Shown here in pieces: positions 26,491 through 35,968 of a stretch of DNA of 42,400 nucleotides. Position 1 is the first letter of the stretch; every line of letters starts with the position of its first letter. Both the position numbers and the translations under genes were made by a program. The stretch is from Acinetobacter rongchengensis. GTDB taxonomy: Bacteria > Pseudomonadota > Gammaproteobacteria > Pseudomonadales > Moraxellaceae. The stretch spans positions 1-42,400 of the forward strand of contig NZ_RAXT01000027.1 of NCBI RefSeq assembly GCF_003611475.1. The letters are read 5' to 3'. Under the pieces are notes generated by a model. The model was not told where the DNA came from, searched no databases, and worked only from the letters and a program-made list of their open reading frames with translations.

Positions 26491-27492
26491 ATGCAGCTGT
26501 TACGTCTAAATGCTCTAACACCGAATTTTCAATTGCCCAAAACCGCTGTGACGATTGGCAATTTTGATGGTGTCCATTTGGGACATCAAGCCATGGTTTC
26601 ACAGCTCAAACAGATTGCCCAAGAAAAAAATTTAAAAACTTTGGTGATGATTTTTGAGCCACAACCCTTAGAGTTTTTTAAAGGTTACGAAGCACCGCCT
26701 CGTATTAGTTCACTCAGAGAAAAAGTAGAATATTTAACTGAGCTGGGTGTGGACTATATTGCGATTGCTAAATTTGATAATCAATTCCGTAGCTTAAGTG
26801 CAGAAAACTTTGCGGATATTCTTAAAAATAAACTGAATGCACAAAATTTAGTGCTCGGTGATGATTTCCATTTTGGTAAAGACCGCCAAGGCAATAGCGA
26901 ATTTTTAAAACAATATGGCTTTCAGGTCACCAATCTCAATACCATTGAGTTTGATGGTGAACGTGTCAGTTCAACTCGAATTCGCCAAGTACTACAAGCA
27001 GGCGACTTAGCACTTGCAGCCAAGCTATTAGGTCGCCCCTATAGCATGATTGGTCGTGTGCAATATGGTGACCAGATTGGTCGTACCTTGAATTTTCCAA
27101 CCATCAATGTTCGTGTCGGACGGCATAGACCTTGTTTAAGCGGAATTTATGCTGTTGATGTTATTTGTGAAACAACTTCTTTGACTGAAAAGGTCAAAAC
27201 TGAAAATCCAAATAAAACAGGTGTTCTTGGCTACCAAGATCATGCTTTATATGGCGCAGGGCATGTCGGAACACGACCAGCAATTCAACAGGAACATCCA
27301 GAGTGGCGATTAGAAGTACATTTCCCCCATGTTTCTGCTAATCTGTATGGTCTATTAATGCGGGTGACTTTCCTCGACTATTTACACGGCGAATTAAATT
27401 ACCCATCGCTTGAAGCACTTCAAGCAGGAATTGATGATGATGTTGAGCGATTACTTGAATTTCGCAAAAACACCCTCAAGTTTCCTTTTTAA
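26491..27492 (+). CDS. ribF: Bifunctional riboflavin kinase / FAD synthetase RibF
   Basis: Converts riboflavin to FMN and then to FAD. The 333-residue protein has an N-terminal adenylyltransferase domain with the HxGH-type nucleotide motif in GNFDGVHLGHQAM (about 24-36) and SSTRIRQVL further on. A C-terminal riboflavin kinase domain begins near GRPYSMIGRV and contains GRTLNFPTINV. An insert around residues 230-250 is not part of the core motifs. First gene of the conserved ribF-ileS-lspA-fkpB cluster. The ribosome binding site is weak. Confidence 0.95.
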   Translation: MQLLRLNALTPNFQLPKTAVTIGNFDGVHLGHQAMVSQLKQIAQEKNLKTLVMIFEPQPLEFFKGYEAPPRISSLREKVEYLTELGVDYIAIAKFDNQFRSLSAENFADILKNKLNAQNLVLGDDFHFGKDRQGNSEFLKQYGFQVTNLNTIEFDGERVSSTRIRQVLQAGDLALAAKLLGRPYSMIGRVQYGDQIGRTLNFPTINVRVGRHRPCLSGIYAVDVICETTSLTEKVKTENPNKTGVLGYQDHALYGAGHVGTRPAIQQEHPEWRLEVHFPHVSANLYGLLMRVTFLDYLHGELNYPSLEALQAGIDDDVERLLEFRKNTLKFPF

Positions 27493-27552
27493 TCAAATTT
27501 TTATTGTAAAACGTGTCAGCAATCGTGCTGATAATATTGGATGACAACGTGC

Positions 27553-30396
27553 ATGAGCGATAAGCAAACTCCTGAAAATGCTGTGGATTACAAAGCCACA
27601 CTCAACCTCCCAGGTACTGAATTTGCAATGAAAGCAAATCTTGCGGTACGTGAAGCGAAATGGTTAGAAGAGTGGTATGCCGACAATATTTATCAGCAGA
27701 TTCGTGCATCGCGTATTGGCAAGAAAAAATATGTACTTCATGACGGCCCTCCATATGCCAATGGTCAAATCCACCTAGGTCATGCTGTGAATAAGGTCCT
27801 CAAAGACATTATTATCAAAAGCCGTGTGATGGATGGCTTTGACGCACCTTATGTTCCAGGTTGGGACTGTCATGGCCTACCGATCGAACTTAAAGTTGAA
27901 GAAAAAGTCGGTAAAGTTGGCGTAAAAGTAGATGCATCGACGTTCCGTAAAGCTTGTCGTGAATATGCCAATACCCAAATCGAATTACAGAAAAAAGATT
28001 TTGTACGTATGGGCGTTTTTGGGGATTGGAGCAATCCTTATCTCACCATGAATTTCAAACAAGAAGCCGATATCGTGCGTTCATTGGGTGAAATTGCCAA
28101 AGCAGGACATATCGAACCAGGTCTTAAACCAGTGAACTGGTGTTTAGACTGTGGTTCTGCGCTTGCAGAAGCTGAAGTTGATTATCAAGATAAAAAATCT
28201 GATGCAATCGATGTTGGTTTTGGTGTAGTCGATCTTGCTGATTTATCTGCAAAAGTCGGTGTCACCGTTAGCAATCCAACCGACATCGTCATTTGGACAA
28301 CAACACCTTGGACACTTCCAGCCAACCAAGCCGTTGCCCTTCATGCTGAAATTGAATATCAATTGGTTGAAATCCAATCTGATCGTGGTACGCATAACTT
28401 AATCTTAGCTAAAGATTTAGTTGGATCTGCCTGCGAGCGTTATAAACTTGAAAATCCAAAAGTTTTGGCTGATTTTGTCGGTGCAAAACTTGAACATTTA
28501 CAATTACAACATCCACTCATCACAGAACGCCAAGTGCCTGTAATTTTAGGTGAACATGTTATTGCAACCAGCGGTACTGGTGCGGTACATACTGCGCCTG
28601 GTCATGGTGTGGACGATTATAAAGTTGGCTTACAATACAATTTAATCGTTGATAATCCAGTCGGCGGTAATGGTGTGTATTTACCGACTGCTCCAATTTT
28701 TGCAGGCGAGCACATCTATAAAGCCAATCCGCAAATTATTGAAGCTTTATGCGCTGCTGGGAAACTTTGGGCACATGTTGCGATTACGCATAGCTACCCA
28801 CATTGCTGGCGTCATAAAACACCGATTATCTTCCGTGCGACACCACAATGGTTTATCAGCATGGATGCAAAAGGTTTACGCCAAGATGCGTTGAATGCCA
28901 TTGAAAATGATATCAATTTTGTTCCAGATTGGGGTAAAAACCGTATTCAGTCAATGATTGAAGGTCGCCCAGACTGGTGTATCTCTCGTCAACGTACTTG
29001 GGGCGTTCCAATCCCATTCTTTGTACATAAAGATACGCATGAGTTGCACCCGCGTACACCTGAACTGATCGAAGAGGTTGCAAAAATCATCGAACAAGAA
29101 GGGATTGACGGTTGGTATAACCGTGATGCGAGCGAATTTATTGGCACCGATGCTGAACAGTACAATGCGGTTCGTGATACCTTGGATGTGTGGTTTGACT
29201 CAGGTACAACACACTATGCTGTATTGCGTGAACGTGAAGATTTGACTGATCCAGCTGATTTGTATTTAGAAGGTTCTGACCAACATCGTGGTTGGTTCCA
29301 ATCTTCATTATTAACGTCAATCGCCATCAATAAACGTGCGCCTTACAAAGGCTTGCTTACTCATGGTTTCGTCGTCGATGAGAAAGGCCGTAAGATGTCA
29401 AAATCGATCGGAAATATCATCACACCTCAAGACATCATTAAAGATATGGGGGCAGATGGTCTACGTTTCTGGATTGCTTCGGCTGACTACCGTTATGAAA
29501 TGACAGCAGGTAAAGAAATCTTTAGCCGTGCATCGGATGGTTATCGTCGTATTCGTAATACCTTACGTTTCTTGTTGGCGAACTTAAATGGTTTCAAACC
29601 ATCAACAGATGCATTGCCTGTAGATCAATTGATTGCACTCGATCAATATATCTTGCAACGTGCTGCGGATGTACAAAAAACTATTCAGCAAGCTTATGAA
29701 GATATGAACTTTCATATCGTCACCAATGCTTTGACTAATTTCTGTATCAATGACTTGGGTGGTTTCTATTTAGACATCATCAAAGACCGTCAATATACGA
29801 CTAAAGCAGATTCTCAAGCTCGTCGTTCTGCACAAACTGCGCTGTATCATTTGGTACAAGCTTTTGTTCGCTGGATGGCGCCTATCTTGAGCTTTACTGC
29901 GCAAGAAGCTTGGCCACTGATTCCTGAACAATCTGAGAAATATGTATTTACAGCGGAGTGGTATGACATTCCTGTTGCATCTACAGCGAACTTAATTTCT
30001 GAAGCAGATTGGCAAACGCTTATTGCTGTTAAATCTGCTGTGAATAAGCAAATTGAAGCAGCGCGTAATGCGAAATTGATCGGCTCAAACCTTTCTGCAA
30101 AAGTGGAACTTTGGGCAGATGCTGAACTCAAAGCAATATTAGACCAGCTAGGTGATGAGCTTCGTTTCGTACTTATCACATCTCAAGTGGTTGTAAATGC
30201 ATTTGACGAAGCGCAAGGTGAAGCGACGGATCTTGCTGGACTACGAGTCAAAGTATCTGCTGCGGATGGAGAAAAATGTGCACGTTGTTGGCATGTTCTA
30301 CCTGATGTAAATACACATCATGCACATCCAGGGTTGTGTTCTCGTTGTATTATCAACCTTCCTACAGGTCAAGGCGAAGAGAGAAAATATGCCTAA
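27553..30396 (+). CDS. ileS: Isoleucyl-tRNA synthetase
   Basis: Class I synthetase charging tRNA-Ile, 947 residues. The HIGH motif is HLGH in [13 protein letters not shown] (about 65-77), and KMSKS appears in [10 protein letters not shown]. The editing (CP1) domain includes [13 protein letters not shown]-terminal zinc site has CARCW and CSRC, as in E. coli-type IleS. Two in-frame ATGs exist, at 27541 and 27553. I use the second, since GGATGA lies about 10 nt upstream and family members start MSDK. The last 8 bases overlap lspA. Confidence 0.97.
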   Translation: MSDKQTPENAVDYKATLNLPGTEFAMKANLAVREAKWLEEWYADNIYQQIRASRIGKKKYVLHDGPPYANGQIHLGHAVNKVLKDIIIKSRVMDGFDAPYVPGWDCHGLPIELKVEEKVGKVGVKVDASTFRKACREYANTQIELQKKDFVRMGVFGDWSNPYLTMNFKQEADIVRSLGEIAKAGHIEPGLKPVNWCLDCGSALAEAEVDYQDKKSDAIDVGFGVVDLADLSAKVGVTVSNPTDIVIWTTTPWTLPANQAVALHAEIEYQLVEIQSDRGTHNLILAKDLVGSACERYKLENPKVLADFVGAKLEHLQLQHPLITERQVPVILGEHVIATSGTGAVHTAPGHGVDDYKVGLQYNLIVDNPVGGNGVYLPTAPIFAGEHIYKANPQIIEALCAAGKLWAHVAITHSYPHCWRHKTPIIFRATPQWFISMDAKGLRQDALNAIENDINFVPDWGKNRIQSMIEGRPDWCISRQRTWGVPIPFFVHKDTHELHPRTPELIEEVAKIIEQEGIDGWYNRDASEFIGTDAEQYNAVRDTLDVWFDSGTTHYAVLREREDLTDPADLYLEGSDQHRGWFQSSLLTSIAINKRAPYKGLLTHGFVVDEKGRKMSKSIGNIITPQDIIKDMGADGLRFWIASADYRYEMTAGKEIFSRASDGYRRIRNTLRFLLANLNGFKPSTDALPVDQLIALDQYILQRAADVQKTIQQAYEDMNFHIVTNALTNFCINDLGGFYLDIIKDRQYTTKADSQARRSAQTALYHLVQAFVRWMAPILSFTAQEAWPLIPEQSEKYVFTAEWYDIPVASTANLISEADWQTLIAVKSAVNKQIEAARNAKLIGSNLSAKVELWADAELKAILDQLGDELRFVLITSQVVVNAFDEAQGEATDLAGLRVKVSAADGEKCARCWHVLPDVNTHHAHPGLCSRCIINLPTGQGEERKYA

Positions 30397-30928
30397 TCCG
30401 CAAAATAAAAAGGGCTTATTCCAATTTTATCCTCATAATTTAATGTGGCTTGGACTTTCCGTCCTTGCCATCATTCTTGACCAGTGGACGAAAAATATTG
30501 CGAGTACACATCTGACTTATGCAGAGCCTGTACCTGTACTGCCCTTTTTAAACTGGACATTGCTGCATAATTACGGCGCAGCTTTTAGCTTTTTGTCCGA
30601 TGCAGGCGGTTGGCAACATTATTTGTTTACTGGGCTTGCGGGTATCGTATCCATCATCTTTATTTTTTGGCTATTACGTATGCCAAAAACGACGGTGATT
30701 TTACCCATGGCAATCGCATTGATTTTAGGTGGAGCAATTGGTAATTTAATCGACCGCGTTAGCTTAGGCTATGTTGTTGACTTTATTCATGTGTTTTACC
30801 AAAACCACCACTTTCCAGCATTCAACATTGCCGATAGTGCAATCACTCTCGGTACGATTTTATTGTTAATCGATACTTTCTTTTTAGAAAAACATCGTAT
30901 TCAACATGCGGAAGCGCAAAATGATTGA
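30389..30928 (+). CDS. lspA: Lipoprotein signal peptidase LspA
   Basis: Inner-membrane aspartyl protease that removes signal peptides from prolipoproteins. The product has 179 residues and four hydrophobic segments. The catalytic aspartates are D122 in GNLIDR and D149 in FNIADS, with the conserved NYGAAFS loop near 61-67. The start overlaps the ileS stop (ATGCCTAA, 8 bases) with GAGAG just upstream; a longer frame reaching into ileS is rejected. It would process the lipoproteins in this window (7422 and the RND adaptor). Confidence 0.96.
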   Translation: MPNPQNKKGLFQFYPHNLMWLGLSVLAIILDQWTKNIASTHLTYAEPVPVLPFLNWTLLHNYGAAFSFLSDAGGWQHYLFTGLAGIVSIIFIFWLLRMPKTTVILPMAIALILGGAIGNLIDRVSLGYVVDFIHVFYQNHHFPAFNIADSAITLGTILLLIDTFFLEKHRIQHAEAQND

Positions 30929-31406
30929 ACAAATTATTAATCCGAATGACGAAACTCGTATTGCGGATGGATCAAAAGTAGACCTGCACTTTTCTGTTGC
31001 CATTGAAAATGGTGTAGAGATTGATAACACACGTAGCCGTGAAGAGCCTGTGAGTTTAGTCATGGGTGATGGTAGTTTGTTACCAGGTTTTGAGAAAGCT
31101 TTATTTGGTCTTCGTGCAGGCGATCGTCGTACAGTGAGTTTGCCTCCTGAGGATGCTTTTGGCCCTTGGAATCCTGAAAACGTACAGAAATTTGATACTG
31201 TGAAGTTTGAACAACGTCCTGTTGAAGGTCATATGATCGAGTTTGAAGATAAAGCCAAGCAAAGCCTATTTGGTGTGGTTAAAACGGTTGGTGATGACAT
31301 CACTGAAGTCGATTTTAACCATCCATTGGCCGGCAAAAATATTACTTTTGAAGTTGAAATTTTTAAAGTCACCCCTGCGGGTCAGCAAGGTGTAAAATTG
31401 ATCTAA
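30921..31406 (+). CDS. fkpB: FKBP-type peptidyl-prolyl isomerase FkpB/SlpA
   Basis: Short SlyD-like prolyl isomerase of 161 residues. The FKBP half is visible in DLHFSVAIENGVEID and GDGSLLPGFEKALFGLRAGD, with an insert-in-flap segment containing FGPWNPENVQ and a final KVTPAG strand. The start overlaps the lspA stop by 8 bases (ATGATTGA). In E. coli fkpB follows lspA and is followed by ispH; here a terminator and a toxin-antitoxin pair come next. Confidence 0.93.
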   Translation: MIEQIINPNDETRIADGSKVDLHFSVAIENGVEIDNTRSREEPVSLVMGDGSLLPGFEKALFGLRAGDRRTVSLPPEDAFGPWNPENVQKFDTVKFEQRPVEGHMIEFEDKAKQSLFGVVKTVGDDITEVDFNHPLAGKNITFEVEIFKVTPAGQQGVKLI

Positions 31407-31419
31407 TTTCATCAGTTTA

Positions 31420-31443
31420 AAAAGCTCCTGAGGGAGCTTTTTT
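31420..31443 (+). terminator. Terminator of the ribF-ileS-lspA-fkpB operon
   Basis: AAAGCTCC-TGAG-GGAGCTTT followed by more Ts: an 8-bp stem with a T run of six. Confidence 0.88.
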
Positions 31444-31480
31444 GTTGGGCATTTTTATCAATTTTTTTATCAATCAGTTT

Positions 31481-31808
31481 TTAAAACAACTCACTATGAG
31501 TACCAGCACGAACAAAAATAATCATATCGAATTTAGATAAAGCTTCAATACGATAAATAAGCAGAAAGTCTCCTCCTACATGCAACTCCCGATAATTGAT
31601 CCAATTACCTGTCAAAGCATGATCTTTCCATTCAACTCCTAAAGGTTCGTCATTTGCAATGAGTAACATCATCACTGTTTTGAGTTTTTTTAATGTCATA
31701 ACGACCATTACGAGAAAGCCGTTGCCAATCTGCTAAAAACTCTTTTGTATAATCCGATGATCGAGCCAAAACAGCGCGTTTATCTTTAGCCGTTTTTTTC
31801 GAGGTCAT
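31481..31808 (-). pseudogene. yafQ: YafQ-family toxin with a one-base frameshift
   Basis: Type II toxin related to the ribosome-dependent mRNA nuclease YafQ/RelE. Starting at the ATG at 31808, which overlaps the antitoxin end by 23 bases, the reading frame runs through SSDYTKEFLADWQRLSRNG and then meets a run of seven A (31691-31685). After it the frame is lost and stops soon. In the shifted frame the family continues perfectly: LLIANDEPLGVEWKDHALTG, FLLIYRI and the C-terminal RAGTHSELF with the catalytic-region His. Six A would restore a 108-residue protein. It is therefore a recent frameshift, a sequence error, or a slippage-dependent gene. Confidence 0.85.
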
Positions 31809-32061
31809 TAAACAAGCCTTCTACTGTCTCAAAACGTGCTTTTTTCGCTTGAATAATATCATCGGCTTCATTCATCGCTGAAACAGTCTCAGCATTAGGT
31901 ACTCGCACATCAAACGGAATAGCTTGTTCTGCAACAACACGTGTCAAAAAAATGCGTACAGCATCGGAAACAGACAACCCCATCGCTTTTAACGCTTGTT
32001 GTGCTTGCAACTTGGTTTCATCATCAATTCGCACATGCAACATAGATGTCTGTGAAGTCAT
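31786..32061 (-). CDS. dinJ: RelB/DinJ-family antitoxin
   Basis: Antitoxin of 91 residues. The N-terminal ribbon-helix-helix DNA-binding part reads MLHVRIDDETKLQAQQALKA and MGLSVSDAVRIFLTRVV, both typical of RelB/DinJ. The C-terminal half wraps the toxin. AGAAGG lies about 8 nt before the ATG; an internal ATG at residue 7 is an alternative start. It precedes and overlaps the YafQ gene. A palindrome between its -10 boxes and start probably serves autorepression. Intact, although its toxin is frameshifted. Confidence 0.9.
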   Translation of the reverse strand: MTSQTSMLHVRIDDETKLQAQQALKAMGLSVSDAVRIFLTRVVAEQAIPFDVRVPNAETVSAMNEADDIIQAKKARFETVEGLFNDLEKNG

Positions 32062-32083
32062 AATATAACCTTCTGATTTTGTA

Positions 32084-32109
32084 TCTCAATTGAGACTTAT
32101 TATATTATA
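32084..32109 (-). promoter_or_regulatory. Promoter and operator of the dinJ-yafQ pair
   Basis: Two overlapping -10-like TATAAT boxes on the minus strand (32109-32104 and 32104-32099) are followed by the perfect 12-bp palindrome TCTCAATTGAGA (32095-32084). An operator just after the -10 box suits autorepression by the antitoxin. The -35 is poor. Confidence 0.5.
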
Positions 32110-32258
32110 AAATTATTCTGAACGATCTTTTTTTAAACAACTGTTGATTGATATATGCTTTACAAAAATTAAACCTCAACTTGGTACATTTTAGTTACAT
32201 CATCATCCGATTAATAACTCAGCTATAATCCGATCAAGTCATTACACTATTCAAACCC

Positions 32259-33170
32259 ATGCGCTTAGATTTCTTTGATCTACAACTCTTCCTCAATATT
32301 GTGGACACTGGAAGCCTCACCAAGGGTGCTGAACGTTCATCCATCTCATTGCAAGCAGCCAGTGAACGTATCAAAAAACTCGAACAACACTATGCAACCA
32401 CTCTTTTTATCCGTCATGCTGCTGGAGTTAAACTGACTATTGCAGGGCAAACCTTTGCAGAACAAGCTTTGCTATTAGCTCAACAAAGAAAACAACTCGA
32501 ACAGGCAATGTCTCCCTATGCTGAAGGCTTAACAGCACAAATGAGCTTATGGTGTAATTCATCTGCTCAAAGTGAATATTTACCTACACTCTTGCCACAA
32601 TATTTGGTGGAAAATCCGCATGTACACATCGATCTAAAAGAAGCTGAAAGCAATGATATTATTCAAGCAATTGAAAAAGGCTCTGCAAAATTGGGATTAA
32701 TTTCCAGTTTTTTTAACTCACAACAGCTTCAAACTTTGGACTTTTTTGATGATCCATTGATTTTAATTTGCCCCACGGATCACCCATTAAAAATACATAC
32801 TGAACTCAAACTCATCGACAGTTTGAATTATCCTTTTGTGGGGCTCATGCAATATCATTCTTTACAGCAGTCTATAGAAACTCAGGCTAAGTTACTCAAT
32901 TGTGCCATTCAATACCGTTTAAGACTTCCTAATTTTACCGCGATTGCTCAAGTGGTTGCCAACGGCGTAGGGATTGCAATTATGCCTAAACGGGCAGCAC
33001 AGCGGTTAAGTTCACAATATGCATTTCATCAAATTGAGTTAACAGGTGAATGGGCAAAGCGTCAACTACTTTTGGCTGCACAGAATTTTGATGAACTTCC
33101 AACAACTTACCAACACTTTGTCCAGTTTTTACTTTCGCAAAAAGCTAAATTGATTTTGGATGAGGACTGA
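32259..33170 (+). CDS. LysR-family transcriptional regulator
   Basis: A 303-residue LysR protein with an N-terminal helix-turn-helix (TGSLTKGAERSSISLQAASERIKKLE) and a substrate-binding-like domain from about residue 90 to the end. The ribosome binding site is weak. It converges with the TauE/SafE permease gene, 11 nt apart, and LysR regulators are often neighbours of such permeases. Its target and ligand are unknown. Confidence 0.87.
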   Translation: MRLDFFDLQLFLNIVDTGSLTKGAERSSISLQAASERIKKLEQHYATTLFIRHAAGVKLTIAGQTFAEQALLLAQQRKQLEQAMSPYAEGLTAQMSLWCNSSAQSEYLPTLLPQYLVENPHVHIDLKEAESNDIIQAIEKGSAKLGLISSFFNSQQLQTLDFFDDPLILICPTDHPLKIHTELKLIDSLNYPFVGLMQYHSLQQSIETQAKLLNCAIQYRLRLPNFTAIAQVVANGVGIAIMPKRAAQRLSSQYAFHQIELTGEWAKRQLLLAAQNFDELPTTYQHFVQFLLSQKAKLILDED

Positions 33171-33181
33171 AAAGCTTAAAC

Positions 33182-33925
33182 TTAAATCACTCCAAGCTGA
33201 TGCAAAACAGCGTATATTCCAAAAATCACCAATCCACAAAAGAACACTTTGCGAAATTTTTGCTCTGGAATACGATAACGAATCTTTGTGCCCATCCACA
33301 TCCCCATGAGTGCAGGAATTAAAGCGATCAATGATAATTTATAGTCAATTGGCGTATTTTCAACGGGATTTAAATGCAGAAATACTGCCAAACAAAGGGT
33401 TGAAACAGTAAAAGCTAAGCCTAATGACTGTACTAAATCATCTCGCTTTAACTGCAAAGATTGCAAATATGGCACCACTGGAATCACCACAACCCCAGTA
33501 GCAACCGTTAAAGCACCACCCAAATAACCAACGATTGGAGATAACCATTTTTCATGTGTTGCAAGATTGGGCATACTTTTTGAAAAGAGACCGTATAGAC
33601 CATACAAAGCCAACATTCCGCCCAATAGCGCTTCGGTATGGAAACTTGAATTTGCATGTCCCAATGTTGGAAAAATACTCCAAATTGAACCAACAACAAT
33701 ACCAATCAATAATGGGTAAAAACGGCACACCAAACGCCAAACATGACCTTCTGCAAATAACTGCCAAAAGTTCGTGACCATCGAGGGAATAATCAATAAT
33801 GTTGCTGCTTGAAAAGGACTAATCACCAAGCTCAATAAGCCCATAGAAACAGCTGGCAGTCCTAGTCCAATTGTGCCTTTAATCATTCCCGCAATAGCAA
33901 ATACACCAACAACAAAACCGATCAT
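33182..33925 (-). CDS. TauE/SafE-family membrane permease
   Basis: Membrane protein of 247 residues with about eight hydrophobic segments, matching the TauE/SafE (DUF81) anion exporter family. The N-terminal repeat carries the motif GMIKGTIGLGLPAVSMGLL, and the second half repeats it as GGALTVATGVVVIPVVPYLQS. Members export sulfite, sulfoacetate or similar compounds; the substrate here is not determined. GAGGTG lies about 8 nt before the ATG at 33925. Confidence 0.85.
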   Translation of the reverse strand: MIGFVVGVFAIAGMIKGTIGLGLPAVSMGLLSLVISPFQAATLLIIPSMVTNFWQLFAEGHVWRLVCRFYPLLIGIVVGSIWSIFPTLGHANSSFHTEALLGGMLALYGLYGLFSKSMPNLATHEKWLSPIVGYLGGALTVATGVVVIPVVPYLQSLQLKRDDLVQSLGLAFTVSTLCLAVFLHLNPVENTPIDYKLSLIALIPALMGMWMGTKIRYRIPEQKFRKVFFCGLVIFGIYAVLHQLGVI

Positions 33926-33999
33926 TTCGCATCACCTCATTTTTCAAAAGCAATGCTAAAACATCAATAACGGCGGTAAAATCATTCATTTTGGAAGAC

Positions 34000-34022
34000 A
34001 GCCTCAATCAAAAGTTGAGGCT
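34000..34022. terminator. Hairpin downstream of aroQ, weak terminator candidate
   Basis: AGCCTCAA, loop TCAAAAG, TTGAGGCT: a perfect 8-bp stem between aroQ and the TauE gene. No T run follows on either strand, so termination is uncertain. Confidence 0.35.
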
Positions 34023-34083
34023 TAATTTGCTATGGCTGTGATCGTGATTTTTTGCGCATCACTAAAAGTATGAAATTATGGTT

Positions 34084-34383
34084 TTAAGGTCTAATTTCTT
34101 TTAATTCTCGTTGAATAAAATGCTGAATCATTTCTCTATAAATGCTTTCAACCAAATCAGGATCTGTCCCGACCTCAAACGCTTTTTGACGTACTTTATC
34201 AATCACCTGTTGTACACGTTCAGGAGATTGAGCATCTTCTTTGGTTCGTTTAAAACGCACTGCTTGATCGACATAAAATTGTCGAGTTGCAATTAAATCA
34301 ATTAGTTGCTGATCAATTTGATCAATATTTTCACGAACTTGCTCTAAAGATTCACATTTCTCTTTTTTCATCATTTGATCCAT
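34084..34383 (-). CDS. Chorismate mutase (AroQ type)
   Basis: Small all-helical enzyme of 99 residues converting chorismate to prephenate for Phe/Tyr synthesis. Active-site positions match the E. coli mutase domain in spacing: R17, R34, K45, R56, with a Gln near 91. A PchB-type isochorismate-pyruvate lyase shares this fold and cannot be excluded, but no siderophore genes are nearby. It starts inside the end of the upstream gene (32-base overlap) with AGGA 5 nt before the ATG, so the two are translationally linked. ATGs at 34374 and 34371 are alternatives. Confidence 0.8.
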   Translation of the reverse strand: MDQMMKKEKCESLEQVRENIDQIDQQLIDLIATRQFYVDQAVRFKRTKEDAQSPERVQQVIDKVRQKAFEVGTDPDLVESIYREMIQHFIQRELKEIRP

Positions 34384-35707
34384 CTAAATCCTGTTCTTCT
34401 GCTTCTTGTTGAGCACGTTCCAGCTCATTCTCTGCTTTATACTTCTGTTCTAACACATTACTAAAAATACTTTCAATCATCCAAACACGATATAGGCTAT
34501 TAAATACGTAACGCTTTCCTTCAATTCTTAACTCTAACACAGGAAAATCAGGCTGATGCTTTTCAGCACATTGTCGATCGTTGTTTTCTAATAGTGCTTC
34601 AACATCGAAATCAATCAACTTTTCAATATTTAAATCATGTTGTAATTTTTGAAAATGTGGTTGGAACGATAAATCCTGACCACGTGTCCAAACCGCCTGT
34701 AAAATCTCATACATCGCATCGATACGTTGTTCTTCTGGCACACTGTAATAAAGTTGCGCCATATTGAGAATACTGTCCTTTGTCGGTCTACAAAATGGAG
34801 TGAATTTGACTTCGGTACGTTTTGATAAGCGAGTCGCTAAGCTCCAATCAAAAAAGTCACGCCCATGATAACTTAAAGGGAATAAATTCAATTGAATATT
34901 ATAATAATTTGCCAGTTCTTCTTTAATATAAGCCAGCAATAACCAACTGATCGGATCTTCTAAAGCAATGTATAAATCCAACTCAGGATGCATCGCTTGA
35001 ATTTCAGTTAATTCTTCTGCATCACTCATCAAATGTTCACGCCATTCGATGTGATTAATTAAAAAAATTGGATTATCAATCAATAATTTTTGCTGTTTTA
35101 AGCGACGTGTTAAGCGCAATAAATCATCTACAGCATGATATTTTCGCCCACCAAATTCAAAATAACTTTCTAAAACAGGGGTATGGTTAAAAACACGTTC
35201 TGGAAAGTTTTGCGGTTTTTGATGCTTACTCGCCATAATGAATAAAGTGCGTAATTTACCATACTGCTGTTGCCATAACATATGGAACACATCTTCAAGT
35301 AAATAGAGAAAATTTTGACCTGTTAATGGTGTATTTTTTAGAATAACTTCCGCTTGTTGTAATGCTTCTTGTGTCGGTTGTTCGGGTTTTTCATTGTCAT
35401 AGCTAAAACGATGTTGCGTTGCAAGAATTTTGGCATCATTTAAAGTATATGTGCGCCATTCTTCTATAGTCATCGCATTGGGGGGTTCTGCAGAAGTATT
35501 GGAAATGATGACTTTTAATGGTTTGAGATCATCGCGAAGTATCTCTTCAAGCTGTGGCAATTGCTGTACAGCAAGGTAACTATAAACGTCATCTAAACGT
35601 AAATAAACACTCAGACCATGCTCCGTGGATAACACCTCTTGACGGGTTGGCTTTTGATAAAACCAACTCGATCGGATTGGATCAAACCAACGGCGTAGCA
35701 ATGACAT
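34352..35707 (-). CDS. Protein with two degenerate DsbA/HCCA-isomerase-like domains, unknown function
   Basis: A 451-residue cytoplasmic-looking protein without signal peptide or membrane segments. The first half starts GLSVYLRLDDVYSYLAVQQL, the second LDLYIALEDPISWLLLAYI; both resemble the D/S-PYSYLA start of 2-hydroxychromene-2-carboxylate isomerases and DsbA-like thioredoxin folds. No CxxC motif is present in either. The middle shows FFDWSLATRLSKRTEV and an all-helical insert typical of the fold. A charged C-terminal tail (about 415-451, rich in Glu/Gln) is probably a helix. GAGG lies 8 nt before the ATG. It overlaps the chorismate mutase by 32 bases, implying coupling. Domain call is from pattern only. 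Confidence 0.65.
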   Translation of the reverse strand: MSLLRRWFDPIRSSWFYQKPTRQEVLSTEHGLSVYLRLDDVYSYLAVQQLPQLEEILRDDLKPLKVIISNTSAEPPNAMTIEEWRTYTLNDAKILATQHRFSYDNEKPEQPTQEALQQAEVILKNTPLTGQNFLYLLEDVFHMLWQQQYGKLRTLFIMASKHQKPQNFPERVFNHTPVLESYFEFGGRKYHAVDDLLRLTRRLKQQKLLIDNPIFLINHIEWREHLMSDAEELTEIQAMHPELDLYIALEDPISWLLLAYIKEELANYYNIQLNLFPLSYHGRDFFDWSLATRLSKRTEVKFTPFCRPTKDSILNMAQLYYSVPEEQRIDAMYEILQAVWTRGQDLSFQPHFQKLQHDLNIEKLIDFDVEALLENNDRQCAEKHQPDFPVLELRIEGKRYVFNSLYRVWMIESIFSNVLEQKYKAENELERAQQEAEEQDLDGSNDEKREM

Positions 35708-35901
35708 GTCTAGGGCCTCGAAATAAGCGCTTAATATAAATAGGATTTGATTGAAACTCGTCCAAGCATATCATCCATTCTGCTCAGATGCTGAAAAAAA
35801 TCAATATGAATGAATAGCTCAAAATTTTATAACAATTCACTTAGAAATGATCAATATCTTAAACCTCAAATGAATGAATGCATTTAGGTCAATACCATAG
35901 A

Positions 35902-35928
35902 AAAAGCACTCAACCAGTGAGTGCTTTT
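35902..35928 (-). terminator. Terminator of ilvD
   Basis: AAAAGCACTCA, loop ACCAG, TGAGTGCTTTT: an 11-bp stem just past the ilvD stop, flanked by T on both strands. A small perfect hairpin AATATCAT-G-ATGATATT precedes it at 35940-35956. Confidence 0.85.
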
Positions 35929-35968
35929 CAAATCTTTTCAATATCATGATGATATTTAATTCGATAGT

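Noticed and set aside
31481..31708. A standalone 75-residue toxin protein
   Set aside because: It begins mid-domain at an internal GTG/ATG and its missing N-terminus is found in the adjacent frame; better read as a frameshifted YafQ.
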